Source of the DNA: Actinostola sp. cb2023
Taxonomy: Eukaryota; Cnidaria; Anthozoa; Actiniaria; Actinostolidae
Reading direction: 5' to 3'
Assembly (NCBI GenBank): GCA_033675265.1
Contig: JAUJYZ010001187.1
Span: forward strand, 456,001 to 520,000
Length of the DNA: 64,000 nucleotides
The first letter of the stretch is position 1; each line of letters starts with the position of its first letter. A program made the translations under genes and the position numbers. Shown piece by piece: positions 12,866-22,600 of the stretch. The notes beneath the pieces are model-generated. The model had not been told where the DNA came from. It saw only the letters and a program-made list of their open reading frames with translations, and did not search any database.

Positions 12866-13743
12866 AAAAGGAAAAGGAACATGTCCTGTTTTAGGACAGT
12901 ATTAATGCTGGAGCTAGAGCGATAACATGGCAAGAGAAGTGATATTCAAGCGAGTTGTAGCGAGTTCAGGCATCATCGCTCCGTGATCTCTGATAGGAAG
13001 CTGATTGGAAATAGCCCATAAATCAATCGTTAGCCACTGGATCTGAAAGGTATGCTGAAAAAGATCTATTTTTGAGTCTTTTGCCCAGTTTGAAGTAACA
13101 TGTGACGTTTTAGTCCAATGTCTGGACCATTATTTCCAGGTGCGGGAAATTGATTGTCGCGGGCCGGTTTACAAGTAGGAAGTGCTATTTTCACAAAATG
13201 AGTCGCGTTCTTTCTTTCGATCAATGAAAAGTACCAAACTAATTTTTATGCTATGGCCAAGAACATCACTTCTAAATGTTGTAAATGTATTTTTGTGTAA
13301 ATCTGAGTTATACCGGATATAGAACTGAGCTCTTGAAAAAGTGCTCCAAATTGAAATTTACAGACACCGAAATATAAGCCATCTTTCGTTAATCCTCAGA
13401 AATTTAATACTGCATTTATAATGCTATTTTTAGGCTTGAATTACTCGCAAGTATCTCGTAATTCAATATCTGAACTTATTTGCGTCTAGTTTCCTGTTGA
13501 GAATTCGAGAACTATGGTTTTCTTGGACCTGAAAATCGTTCTAATTTCAAACATTTTTTGACAAAATCGGCAGTGACGGTTTTAATTTTTTTTCAAGAAA
13601 TTAAAAAGTAATTTGAAAAAAATAAATATACCAGGCGAATAGGCTTATAATAGTGTATCCCTGGACAAAATATCAGACACCTTGATTTTTGACTCATGTG
13701 CCAATCTTTTTTAATTTCACCCCGTTTGCAGAAAAATTCACTC
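12866..13743. repeat. Right terminal inverted repeat of the 7.5-kb transposon
   Basis: Inverted partner of 6248-7113. It carries a short extra stretch near its outer end (about 13703-13715) that the left copy lacks. The region 12400-12865 between the first exon and this repeat shows no recognisable coding sequence and is the likely promoter and 5' leader. Confidence 0.87.
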
Positions 13744-13747
13744 TTAA

Positions 13748-14167
13748 GTTCCAATGAGTAACTTTCAAGCCGCTTGGTAAGTCGCTACATAAAGTCGCTT
13801 TGTTGTTGTCAGGACAGTTGTAGTCTGGGCCAGGATTTGGTTCGATATCGATGTGGATAGTAAGGTTGAAGTCAGGTTCTCTGCCAGGGAGTTTGAGACT
13901 TGTAATTCCGCGTTTAGTTGCTTTAAATTGTGGATAAGTAAATCGAGTGAAGCCAAACTTCCGTGACGAAGGAGCTCCAACAGTAATTCGATTATAAAAC
14001 GCACAGAACGGATATAATTCGTTAGAAGAGCCATTAGAAGAACCGTGGTATCTGAAGATGGAATGGTTATCGATATTCTTGAGGTAACTCCAAGGTTGTA
14101 ATAGACTAAAACAGGATAAAAACAATAAAAAAGGTCGGAGCACGAGACAAGCTGCCATTTCGGCCAC
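13748..14167 (-). pseudogene. LINE 5' coding segment with a 2A-like ribosome-skipping motif
   Basis: This frame is the N-terminal part of the LINE protein, cut off from its endonuclease by the DNA transposon. It begins with a hydrophobic, signal-peptide-like stretch (ACLVLRPFLLFLSCFSLL). Residues 107-114, encoded at 13826-13849, read DIEPNPGP, which fits the 2A consensus D-V/I-E-x-N-P-G-P. 2A peptides make ribosomes skip a peptide bond before the last Pro; such motifs are known at the N-termini of some APE-type LINE proteins. The downstream SGLKVTHWNL resembles the start of LINE endonuclease domains. The skip activity is inferred from the motif only. Confidence 0.75.
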
Positions 14168-14185
14168 AGGAAGCCCAATGTCAGC

Positions 14186-15535
14186 TAAAATCCAGCACCT
14201 GACATTGCAACCAACTCCATTAACATGTCAGCAAAATAATCTCAGGCACTTCTTCTTGAAGCCTCAAAAGAGCTTCAGGAGCATGCGTATGTAGACGATA
14301 TTGCTGGCTCTAAACTACAAGAGTCAGAAGCCAAGCAAGTCACAAAGGACATAGACACTATACTTGCAAAAGGACAGTTTGAAATCAAAGCCTGGCATTC
14401 TAATCATAAGGATATTGACCAGTCGGACGGAGAGGAGTCTGTAGACTTACTCGGCCACCGATGGGACAAGAAGCATGACACATTCTCCTTCAAGAAAAAT
14501 GAAATCGTTTCTCGTCATGAACATTTAACAAAGAGAAATTGCTTAGCAATCCTGGCGCAACTGTGGGATCCCATCGGCCTCGTGTCACCAGTCACAGTCA
14601 AGTTCAGAATAGACTTGCAGGAGCTGTGGAGTTCAGGATTTGTCTGGGATGAGATTCTACCTGAGAGTGTTCAACAAAGATGGATGGAAAGTTTAAAGTC
14701 CATGAACGACCTTTTGTCATTTAACTTTGACCGTCAGCTAAAACCCAGTAACTCACTAGGAGCTCCGGAAATCCATGGATTCTCTGACGGAGGAGAGCTG
14801 GCGTACGGAGCAGTCGTCTTTCTCAGATGGAAGCTGGTAGACGCTTCCTACTGCTGCGTACCAGTGATGACCAAGTCGTTTGTGGCTCCGCTAAAGAAGA
14901 AATCAATTCCAAGGCTGGAACTTCTTGGTTGCCTGGCTCTCACTCGAATGTACGATACATGCACGAAAGCACTTGACTTCGCAAAAATCGTTGAGTGTAG
15001 AAAATTCTTCTGGGTTGATTCGTCGACTGTGCTTTCCTGGGTCAAGACACCACCCAGAGAGTTCAGACCCTTTGTATCAGCCAGAGTAGCAGAGATCCAA
15101 GAGACAGTCTGTGTAGAAGACTTCCGCTACATCAGATCAAAGAGCAACCCTGCTAACGCCCTTACAAGAGGCATTAAGCCAGAACATTTAGAATCTTGGC
15201 TCAATGGTCCCGATTTTCTCTTACAGCCAGAGGGTCAATGGCCTAAGCATGAAGAAGAACCTGAACACACCAAAAATGGTTTCTCCGAGACTGCTGAGAC
15301 TAAAAGGGAGAGGAAAATTCCGAAGCAGACAGAAAGAATTGCTGAGGATACGAAATTTGCCGAAAACTACTCAGCAACAGCAGCTCCCAACGATGAGAGA
15401 AAGGACAACCCAATTCTTTCACAACTTCTAGAATCATGCTCTACATTCCACAAGGTTACAAAAACACTAGCCTTCCTATTACGCTTTGTCCAAAAAGTAT
15501 CCAAGAAATCAACCAAAAAAGGGTTCAAGAATTGA
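14186..15535 (+). pseudogene. pol: BEL/Pao reverse transcriptase C-terminal half and RNase H
   Basis: This continues the domain broken at 3638. After one in-frame stop (14237-14239) the frame is open to 15535. It starts with EASKELQEHAYVDDIAGSK, which holds the catalytic YVDDI, then the connection, then the BEL-type RNase H (IHGFSDGGELAYGAVVFLR, SIPRLELLGCLAL, FFWVDSSTVLSWVK, SNPANALTRG), with acidic active-site residues in place. The last 30 codons drift into a different frame, where the integrase N-terminus continues. Confidence 0.87.
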
Positions 15536-16175
15536 AAGACGCAAAACAACAGCTTTTCAAATGGTGTCAACACAAGCTAGATGTGAGATCACTTGACAAG
15601 GGTATAGTTGCCCAGGAAGACAACGAAGGAATCATCAGAGCGCATGGACGTCTTGAGGACGTAAGAACCCTTCCAGCTGAGATGCGAAACCCAATCATAC
15701 TTCCACGGGATCATCCACTGGTGAGGCTGCTTATCCTACACCTCCATGACAAAATAAGTCACTGCGTCTACAAGAGCTTAGTCCACGAAATAAGGAAACG
15801 TTTCTGGATCGTTGGAGTCCGTAGTACAGCCAAGCAGCTTACCAGAAGGTGTGTAACGTGTAGAAGGTTGAGGAAGAAACCACTTGAACAACTCATGGGT
15901 CAAGTCCCTAGTCTTCGAGTCGCAGCAGGATGCCCGATCTTCACAAACACAGCACTCGACATGTTTGGACCGGTACAGATCAGACTGAACCGCAAGACAC
16001 TAAAAGAAGCTTGAGTCATAATCTTCACATGCATGACTACCAGAGCAGTTCATTTGGAGCTAGTCACCGACAAAAGCACTGATACGTTCCTGATGGCCTT
16101 CAGACGCTTCGCAAGCTTTAGAGGTCACCCAAGCACCTGTTGGTCAGATTGTGGCTCTAAAGCTTGCAAAAGCCT
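15436..16175 (+). pseudogene. pol: BEL/Pao integrase, truncated
   Basis: The frame has an integrase zinc-binding region (HDKISH ... RCVTC) and the start of the catalytic core with the first Asp in TALDMFGPVQI. A stop at 16012-16014 interrupts it; the same frame continues with TTRAVHLELVTDKSTDTFLM and reaches the second Asp in CWSDCGSK. Sequence homology ends around 16175, so the third acidic residue and the C-terminal part are missing. Confidence 0.84.
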
Positions 16176-16363
16176 GTAATCCGAGCCCCACATTAACCTC
16201 TCCCCCAGTCAGAAGTAGGGATTAATTACTAATGTAATTGAGAACGGGTGAGCGTGCGTAACACACTGTACCATACCATGTTGAATGTCAGGATCATCCA
16301 TTTCAAAACTGTCAACTAAATTAGAAAAAAATCAAAATTAGTAAAATGAGAAAAGTATTATGT

Positions 16364-16722
16364 CCCGGGGTACTCCCTTTGTCCAAGTGGTAGGGGTGAT
16401 CGGCAGTCGGTATGCATAAATTAAAAGAGATGTTGAAGACATGTTCATTTCGACCCCTAAAAGGTACAACCATATATGGCGAAAAAGTGATTGTGCTGAT
16501 AACGTTTAATCAGTGACTGGACAACATCTTTCTTCTGTTCTTTCATGTTTGTTCAATAAAGAAAATAAATAACAATTGACCCTAAAAGGTACGGAGTCAT
16601 GTTACGTAACTGACTTTTGAGTTAGAACCAATAAAAGGTACACACAGGAAATATTTTCAACCCTAAAAGGACTGCCGATCACTCCTACCACTTGGACAAA
16701 TTGAGTCCCCCCCCCCCCCCCT
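16364..16722. mobile_element. MITE-like element with about 45-bp inverted repeats
   Basis: The stretch near 16366-16408 (GTCCAAGTGGTAGGGGTGAT) is matched in reverse at 16668-16712 (ATCACTCCTACCACTTGGAC). No coding sequence lies between. The sequence 16176-16363 before it and 16723-17284 after it hold nothing recognisable beyond A+T-rich microsatellite-like runs of AAT. Confidence 0.65.
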
Positions 16723-17284
16723 GGGATTAATGTAGTGTCCTGCACACACAATAATGTATAATTATCCATAAATAATGCATATATTGGGTGCATGTTAGTC
16801 ATACAAGAGAACATGTATAGTTGAAGTCATGTACCAGAAAAATATGCAAGTCTTTAATTTACTCAGGCTGGCTGCCTGAATGGCAAATGTGGCCATACTA
16901 TACACTCCTTAATATTATATACACTTACACATTTTTGACAAGGCCAGCTTCTTTGGATTCGTGGATTTGTCTGCAACTAGAAATTAAACAACTTTAGGCA
17001 ATAATACATGTAATCATATTTTAATAATGATAATAATAATAATATTAACAATAATAATAATAATATTAATAAAATAAATTATCGATTCTGATTGGCTAAG
17101 AGCAGTGCAGTTGAAAGGTAATTTGCACTGCAGTGCAAATTATTATTATTTTCATGAATATTATGTTATTAATTGGTAATCTAACCGTATGATTACCTCT
17201 ACTACAGCTACTAATAATAACAATGGTAATAATATTGAATAATAATAATAATCTAGGTCTAAGTCTAGGTAATAAGACTACATG

Positions 17285-17414
17285 TACGTGCTGTCCAATT
17301 TGGAAATAATGGGATGAAAAAAATTCTGAGGACTGCCAAAGCCGTAGGCCAAGTCCAATTTGGCAGTCAGAGGAATTGTTTTAATTCAATTATTTCCAAA
17401 TTGGACAGCACGTA
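17285..17414. mobile_element. Palindromic MITE
   Basis: ACGTGCTGTCCAATTTGGAA at the left is mirrored by TTCCAAATTGGACAGCACGT at the right, with a second inner palindrome around the centre. The total is about 130 bp with no coding capacity. Confidence 0.7.
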
Positions 17415-17792
17415 GTCCTGTTACAATTATATATTCAATTTCCTCGCGTGGAATTTCAATTTGAGATGCAAAAGTACATGGCATTGTGAAAACTGAATGT
17501 AGGCGCTGGTAGCAACTCGCAGTTCCGCTTGCAGAAATTAAATATATAATGAATCACGTGACTTTATTGTAGTATTTTAGTCTTGACGACCTTTTTGAGA
17601 ATGACTGTATGTATTTTCTTAAGAAACGTCAATACGAAAACTAGCTAAATTATTTTGTCCAAATTTGAAAAACATGAAAATAATACCATAGGTGCTAATA
17701 TGGGATTATAGATAGATGATATAATTATAATTATAATAGGATGATGAACCGGAAAGAAATACAAACACCTACATTGTATGATAATAACTTAC

Positions 17793-17851
17793 CACTAAAT
17801 CTGGAGGCTTTACTTGACCCTTCATCTTCTGAATCAGTTGTATCTATATTA
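17793..17851 (-). CDS. Candidate single exon, acidic, probably linked to exons at 51-772
   Basis: It is bounded on the minus strand by a TATAG acceptor and a GTAAGT donor. It starts and ends in phase 1, which fits the exon at 734-772. The peptide (TTDSEDEGSSKASRFSG) is acidic and Ser-rich, like the SDDSDDLKPAFL segment of that exon. The assignment is inferred; a stretch of 19 codons is too short to prove coding. Confidence 0.35.
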
Positions 17852-17869
17852 CAATAGAGTGATATGGCA

Positions 17870-17985
17870 CTTAACCCGTGAAACAGATTAGCCAAGTAGA
17901 TATTACTAAACACTAATTCCATTGTTTTCTTTTGTTTTGATCTGACTATTAGTCACCAACTATTAGATTTTGTTTCATGGGTTAA
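17870..17985. repeat. MITE, TTAACCC(A/G)TGAAACA family
   Basis: Inverted ends TTAACCCGTGAAACA and TGTTTCATGGGTTAA enclose an A+T-rich core with TTGTTTTCTTTTGTTTTG. A close relative lies at 41768-41884, and related palindromes lie at 29892, 32812, 42058 and 43300. The region 17986-19022 holds no recognisable gene; a short inverted repeat (GTAACCTGACA) is visible near 18730-18772. Confidence 0.6.
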
Positions 17986-19022
17986 ACTGCTAGTGTATAT
18001 AGTTATCACTCTCACACTATTTATATTGTTATCCAAACAAAATTAATCCATTTCGAGGGCTTATGAGTTATGTATGGCGGTTCCGCTGAATCCGCTGTGT
18101 CTTCAGATGTCACGATGTCACGTGTACGTAGGACCTCGTGATCGTTGCACAGGCAGCCCTTGGCCCCAGACTGATTTAGGTCGAGCTGAACGCGCGGAGA
18201 ATGGGGACGACTTTAACTCTGACCGGCTGCAGCTGATCTATACTCCCGAAAATGAAAATTCTCCCGGCCCGGGTAGGAGGTAGTCCCCTCCTCCCCAGGG
18301 CCGGCTACGCAGGCTAGGTAGGGGGTTATTTTGCATGTTGTCTTGAATTTATACGTTTACCATATCATTACGTTTTTTATCAATAAAATTCAAGATTCCG
18401 AAAATGGAAAACAAAATTAGACAGAGTGTTCATCAGTATAACAGGGTAGATGTGTCTGTTTGAGCGAAGGGAAAATAGAATTAAGCTTATTAGTTTGAGT
18501 TACTAGCCGATAAATGAAAGTAATTTTAATGAATAATTGATTCACAAAATGTCTTGCTATAAATAGTGTTGTGCAACAGCTTTGGTTCGATTGAGTTCGA
18601 TTCAATTTTTGTTCGGTTTCGTTCGATTAGTTACGCCGGGAAATATAGGGACAAATCCAAGGAAAATCCGATGATAGCGTAGCCTCCTTTGCAGGCGTCC
18701 TTAGGTGAGGTCCTAAAATCAAGTTCTACTGTAACCTGACAACTAAAGGTTACAGTGCGCAAATGTCAGGTTACTTACTCCCCTTTACTCTGTAAAAAAA
18801 GAAATTACCTTTTTATATATTTTTCTTAACAAGTAAGTACACTCTTTTGGTTTTGGATCCCTTGCATAACTTCGTAAGGTCCTCACCGCCAGGCAGTTCA
18901 TTAGACACGCGCTCGAAGCACGTGCCTCTTGATGTGGATCTATACACTCTAATTCTAAAACGAGGAAAAGAAGATTAATTTGCCTTTTGTGGATGATTGA
19001 ATTTGAAGTACAAATGACTTAC

Positions 19023-19185
19023 TGACTGATGTCTTTGCCGTTGAGACACGCGGGCATACATTTTGAAAGCTCATCGAAAAGCATTTGAGCTGTCCATTTT
19101 GGATAAACAGACAGCTCCCTTGTACGTCCTTCTTGGACGAGTTTCGTCCAAGCACCGCCTCTCGGAATGGACAAGAGGGGCCGCT
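19023..19185 (-). CDS. Candidate coding exon, unrecognised
   Basis: On the minus strand an exon from a pyrimidine-rich TTGTAG acceptor (19186-19187) to a GTAAGT donor (19021-19022) is open in one frame. It reads as a balanced, protein-like sequence including GGAWTKLVQEGRTRELSVYP and KCMPACLNGKDIS. It ends in phase 2. It lies just outside the left end of the iteron-bearing transposon. It may belong to the same minus-strand gene as 17793-17851 and 51-772, but the phases do not join directly, so an exon would be missing. No family was recognised. Confidence 0.4.
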
Positions 19186-19341
19186 CTACAACTACAAAAA
19201 GCTTAATTACAGGTCGTACAAGAGTCAGAGATGGAACATTAAGAGAACACGTCGGGCTAGAAAGTACGGTGGCTCATAGGGGACATTGAGAAAACAAAAT
19301 GGTGCTATTGATCCAAAGTTTTCGATCCAAATTTATAACTA

Positions 19342-19633
19342 CGGATCCAACGTCATAACTACGGATCCAAAGTCAGAAGTATGGATCCAAAGTCATAACT
19401 ACGGATCCAAAGTCAGAAGTATGGATCCAAAGTCATAACTACGGATCCAAAGTCATAACTACGGATCCAAAGTCAGAAGTATGGATCCAAAGTCATAACT
19501 ACGGATCCAATGTCAGAAGTATGGATCCAAAGTCATAACTACGGATCCAAAGTCAGAAGTATGGATCCAAAGTCATAACTACGGATCCAAAGTCAGAAGT
19601 ATGGATCCAAAGTCATAACTACGGATCCAAAGT
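19342..19633. repeat. Left subterminal iteron array, 20-bp unit
   Basis: About 15 copies of GGATCCAAAGTCATAACTAC alternate mostly with GGATCCAAAGTCAGAAGTAT, so the array has a 40-bp higher-order period. It sits immediately inside the left terminal repeat and about 40 bp upstream of the start codon of the HECT gene. Confidence 0.92.
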
Positions 19634-19669
19634 TGGTACCTAGGCCCGCTCGGTCGAGCACATTGTAAA

Positions 19670-22600
19670 ATGGCGGCGAGCAGAAGTGTTCAAGAGGTAA
19701 GCGAAGTTTTTAAAGATTTTTGATATTATTGTCATATTCTATACCATTAAATCTTAAGAATATAATCCTTGGAGCAATTTGATGCTACAAGAAGGCCAGC
19801 ATTACAATCATAAGTCAATTAAAACTGTCTTCTAACGGAGTTTTATTGATGATGTACATTGTAGGTTTGTGAGTTTCTGAAACGCCGAGACGTTGAAGAG
19901 GAGGTTATATCCACTTTTGAAAGGGAAAAGGTAAGAATGCATACAATTATACCTCAGTGTTATACCTCAGTGTTATACCTCAGTGTTATACCTCAGTGTT
20001 ATACCTCAGTGTTTATACCTCAGTGTTATACCTCAGTGTTAAGTTATACCTCAGTGTTATACCTCAGTGTTATGTTATACCTCAGTGTTATACCTCAGTG
20101 TTATACCTCAGTGTTATACCTCAGTGTTAAGTTATACCTCAGTGTTATACCTCAGTGTTATACCTCAGTGTTAAGTTATACCTCGGTGTTATACCTCAGT
20201 GTTATACCTCAGTGTTAGTTATACCTCAGTGTTATACCTCAGTGTTATACCTCAGTGTTATACCTCAGTGTTATACCTCAGTGTTAAGTTATACCTCAGT
20301 GTTATACCTCAGTGTTATATACCTCAGTGTTATACCTCAGTGTTATACCTCAGTGTTATACCTCAGTGTTAAGTTATACCTCAGTGTTATACCTCAGTGT
20401 TATGTTATACCTCAGTGTTATACCTCAGTGTTATACCTCAGTGTTATACCTCAGTGTTAAGTTATACCTCAGTGTTATACCTCAGTGTTATACCTCAGTG
20501 TTAAGTTATACCTCGGTGTTATACCTCAGTGTTATACCTCAGTGTTAGTTATACCTCAGTGTTATACCTCAGTGTTATACCTCAGTGTTATACCTCAGTG
20601 TTATACCTCAGTGTTATACCTCAGTGTTAAGTTATACCTCAGTGTTATACCTCAGTGTTATATACCTCAGTGTTATACCTCAGTGTTATACCTCAGTGTT
20701 ATACCTCAGTGTTAAGTTATACCTCAGTGTTATACCTCAGTGTTATACCTCAGTGTTAGTTATACCTCAGTGTTAGTTATACCTCAGTGTTATACCTCAG
20801 TGTTATACCTCAGTGTTAAGTTATACCTCAGTGTTATACCTCAGTGTTATACCTCAGTGTTATACCTCAGTGTTATACCTCAGTGTTATACCTCAGTGTT
20901 AAGTTATACCTCAGTGTTATACCTCAGTGTAACATTCAGTCTTGCTTATTTGTGCCCTGTCTGACAACACACATGAATAATACAGAAGCATTATTCAGTA
21001 AGTAACATGTTTGATTCTTTATACTTAATATAGTTTGATGGTGAAGCTGTTCGATACTGCGCTGACACATCCTTGAAAGAACTTGGCTTGACCGCTCAGG
21101 GGGACAGACTTGCACTAAAGGCCTTTTGTGATGAGAAACCAGCCGATGAACGAAAACTCACTTTATTGAAGCAGTTGAAACAGAGATGGAATAGTACTAA
21201 AAAAGTCGACGGATCGAACCCGAAACCTAAAAACAAAGAGGTTAAAACCAGGCGTGTTATGCTAGGTTGGATGAGATATGATAAAAAACCTGGTAGATAT
21301 GTAAGAGTTTCTCTCACAAAAGGAGGTGGAACAAGAAAAATGGACTTACCTATAAACTTTTCAAAAAATGATGTCATAGAATATGCAAAAAAGGTTTTCT
21401 TCCCAAGTAATGAGGATCTCCAAGGAAATTTCAGCTTTGACCTGGCCAATTTTAAGCAATCAAAAGTAGATACCCTTACAGACACAGATGGGGAAGTGCA
21501 TGAATTTTCAGTTGGTAAATACTTTGAAGTCAGCAAAACTCATCAAATTAATTTATATTTGATGACAAGAGAACTACATGTATGTGACACTGATGATGAG
21601 GATGATTTTGAACAATCTGTATTTGATACAAACACCTCTACTGAGAAGTCCCCAGTTCATACTACACGTCTGAGTAAGAACTCTTGCACAGCAGTTACTG
21701 TGGATACTTTGCCATCATCTGGAGGACACCAACATAATTTATCACTTATTGGTGACACTGATGATGAGGATGATTTTCACATGTTGAAATCTGTATCTGA
21801 TACAAACACTTCTACTGGAACTCCCCCAGTTCATACCACATATCTGAGTAACAACACTTCTGCAAGAGTCACTGTAAATACTCCTCCATCATCTGGAAGA
21901 CACCAAAAGAAATCATCACCTATTGGTTCTTCATACGAAAGAGAAATGATAAAACATGAGCAAGATGCAGAATATCAAGCAAGTTTAAAGATAGACCAGG
22001 AAAATCAACAGAAGAAGTTGACAAGTGAAGTCAGTTCTGCAAATCAGAAAGCTCTACAAGCTGCACGTCTTCAGAGAGTTCCTCCCGAACCTGCTCTTGC
22101 ATATATTAAACAGCTTAAAGTATACATAAGACATCCATCGAGGGGCCTTGTATCACGTGCATTTCGTGAAGATGAGAAAATGATGTCTGTCTATGATTGG
22201 TGTGGATCATTAGAACCTGTTCCAGAGCACTTCAGCCTGTGCACATCACATCAAAAGATTGTTTTGCCTCAAGAGCCTATAATATCAGTCAAAGGAATAA
22301 TGCTATATGTTCACGTTCAAGAAGAACCTCAAGAGCTAGTTGGAAAAGACACAGAAGTCACATTCAAAGGTTTTGGATGGTCTGATGAACATGGAATTGA
22401 AGATGACACACTTCCACTTGCTGATAAAGAAATGTTGACACATACATTTACATGTACCTCTTCAGATTATTCCATTGAAAAAGTTCAAGAAACACTGCCC
22501 AAGAATATCATGGAGGTAGATCATACAAGGTATCTAAACTAACTGTACAATACTCATAAACTAATATAACAATATCAATATTTAATATAGTCATTCATAA

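Larger units (their letters stand above)
6244..13747 (-). mobile_element. 7.5-kb DNA transposon with about 870-bp terminal inverted repeats and TTAA target duplication
   Basis: Sequence from 6248 inward is repeated in inverted orientation ending at 13743, and homology stops exactly at a TTAA on each side (6244-6247 and 13744-13747). The terminal repeats run about 870 bp with only scattered differences, which suggests recent insertion. The interior holds a four-exon minus-strand gene for a large protein with DDE-like acidic motifs and a C2H2 finger. TTAA target duplication is typical of piggyBac and Kolobok; the ends begin GAGT rather than the CCC of piggyBac, and the protein was not recognised as either. 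Confidence 0.85.
3639..14185 (-). mobile_element. CR1/L2-like non-LTR retrotransposon, split by a DNA transposon
   Basis: On the minus strand the element runs from about 14185 (5' end) to 3639 (3' microsatellite tail). It encodes a 5' segment with a 2A-like motif, then an apurinic-type endonuclease, then a reverse transcriptase. The order, the absence of LTRs and the tail identify it as a LINE of the CR1/L2/Rex group; the exact clade is not decided. It lies inside the BEL reverse transcriptase and is interrupted at a TTAA (6244 and 13744) by a 7.5-kb DNA transposon. Frame breaks near the insertion point and between 5021 and 5121 show that it was degenerating. Confidence 0.85.
1019..16175 (+). 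mobile_element. BEL/Pao LTR retrotransposon, decayed, split by LINE insertion
   Basis: Gag, protease, reverse transcriptase, RNase H and integrase segments occur in BEL/Pao order on the plus strand, but the element is interrupted at about 3638 and resumes at about 14186. The reverse transcriptase stops just after the sequence RLSFGDKP and continues after the break with the polymerase motif YVDDI. In-frame stops and frameshifts occur in every domain. The integrase is lost after its second catalytic region near 16175, and no LTR pair is visible, so both ends are probably gone. The short sequence aa(a/t)ccag on each side of the break may be a target-site duplication made by the LINE. Confidence 0.88.

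Noticed and set aside
19937..20964. Long open frames through the 13-bp repeat array
   Set aside because: They are by-products of a repeat with few stop codons; splice sites on both sides place the array in an intron.
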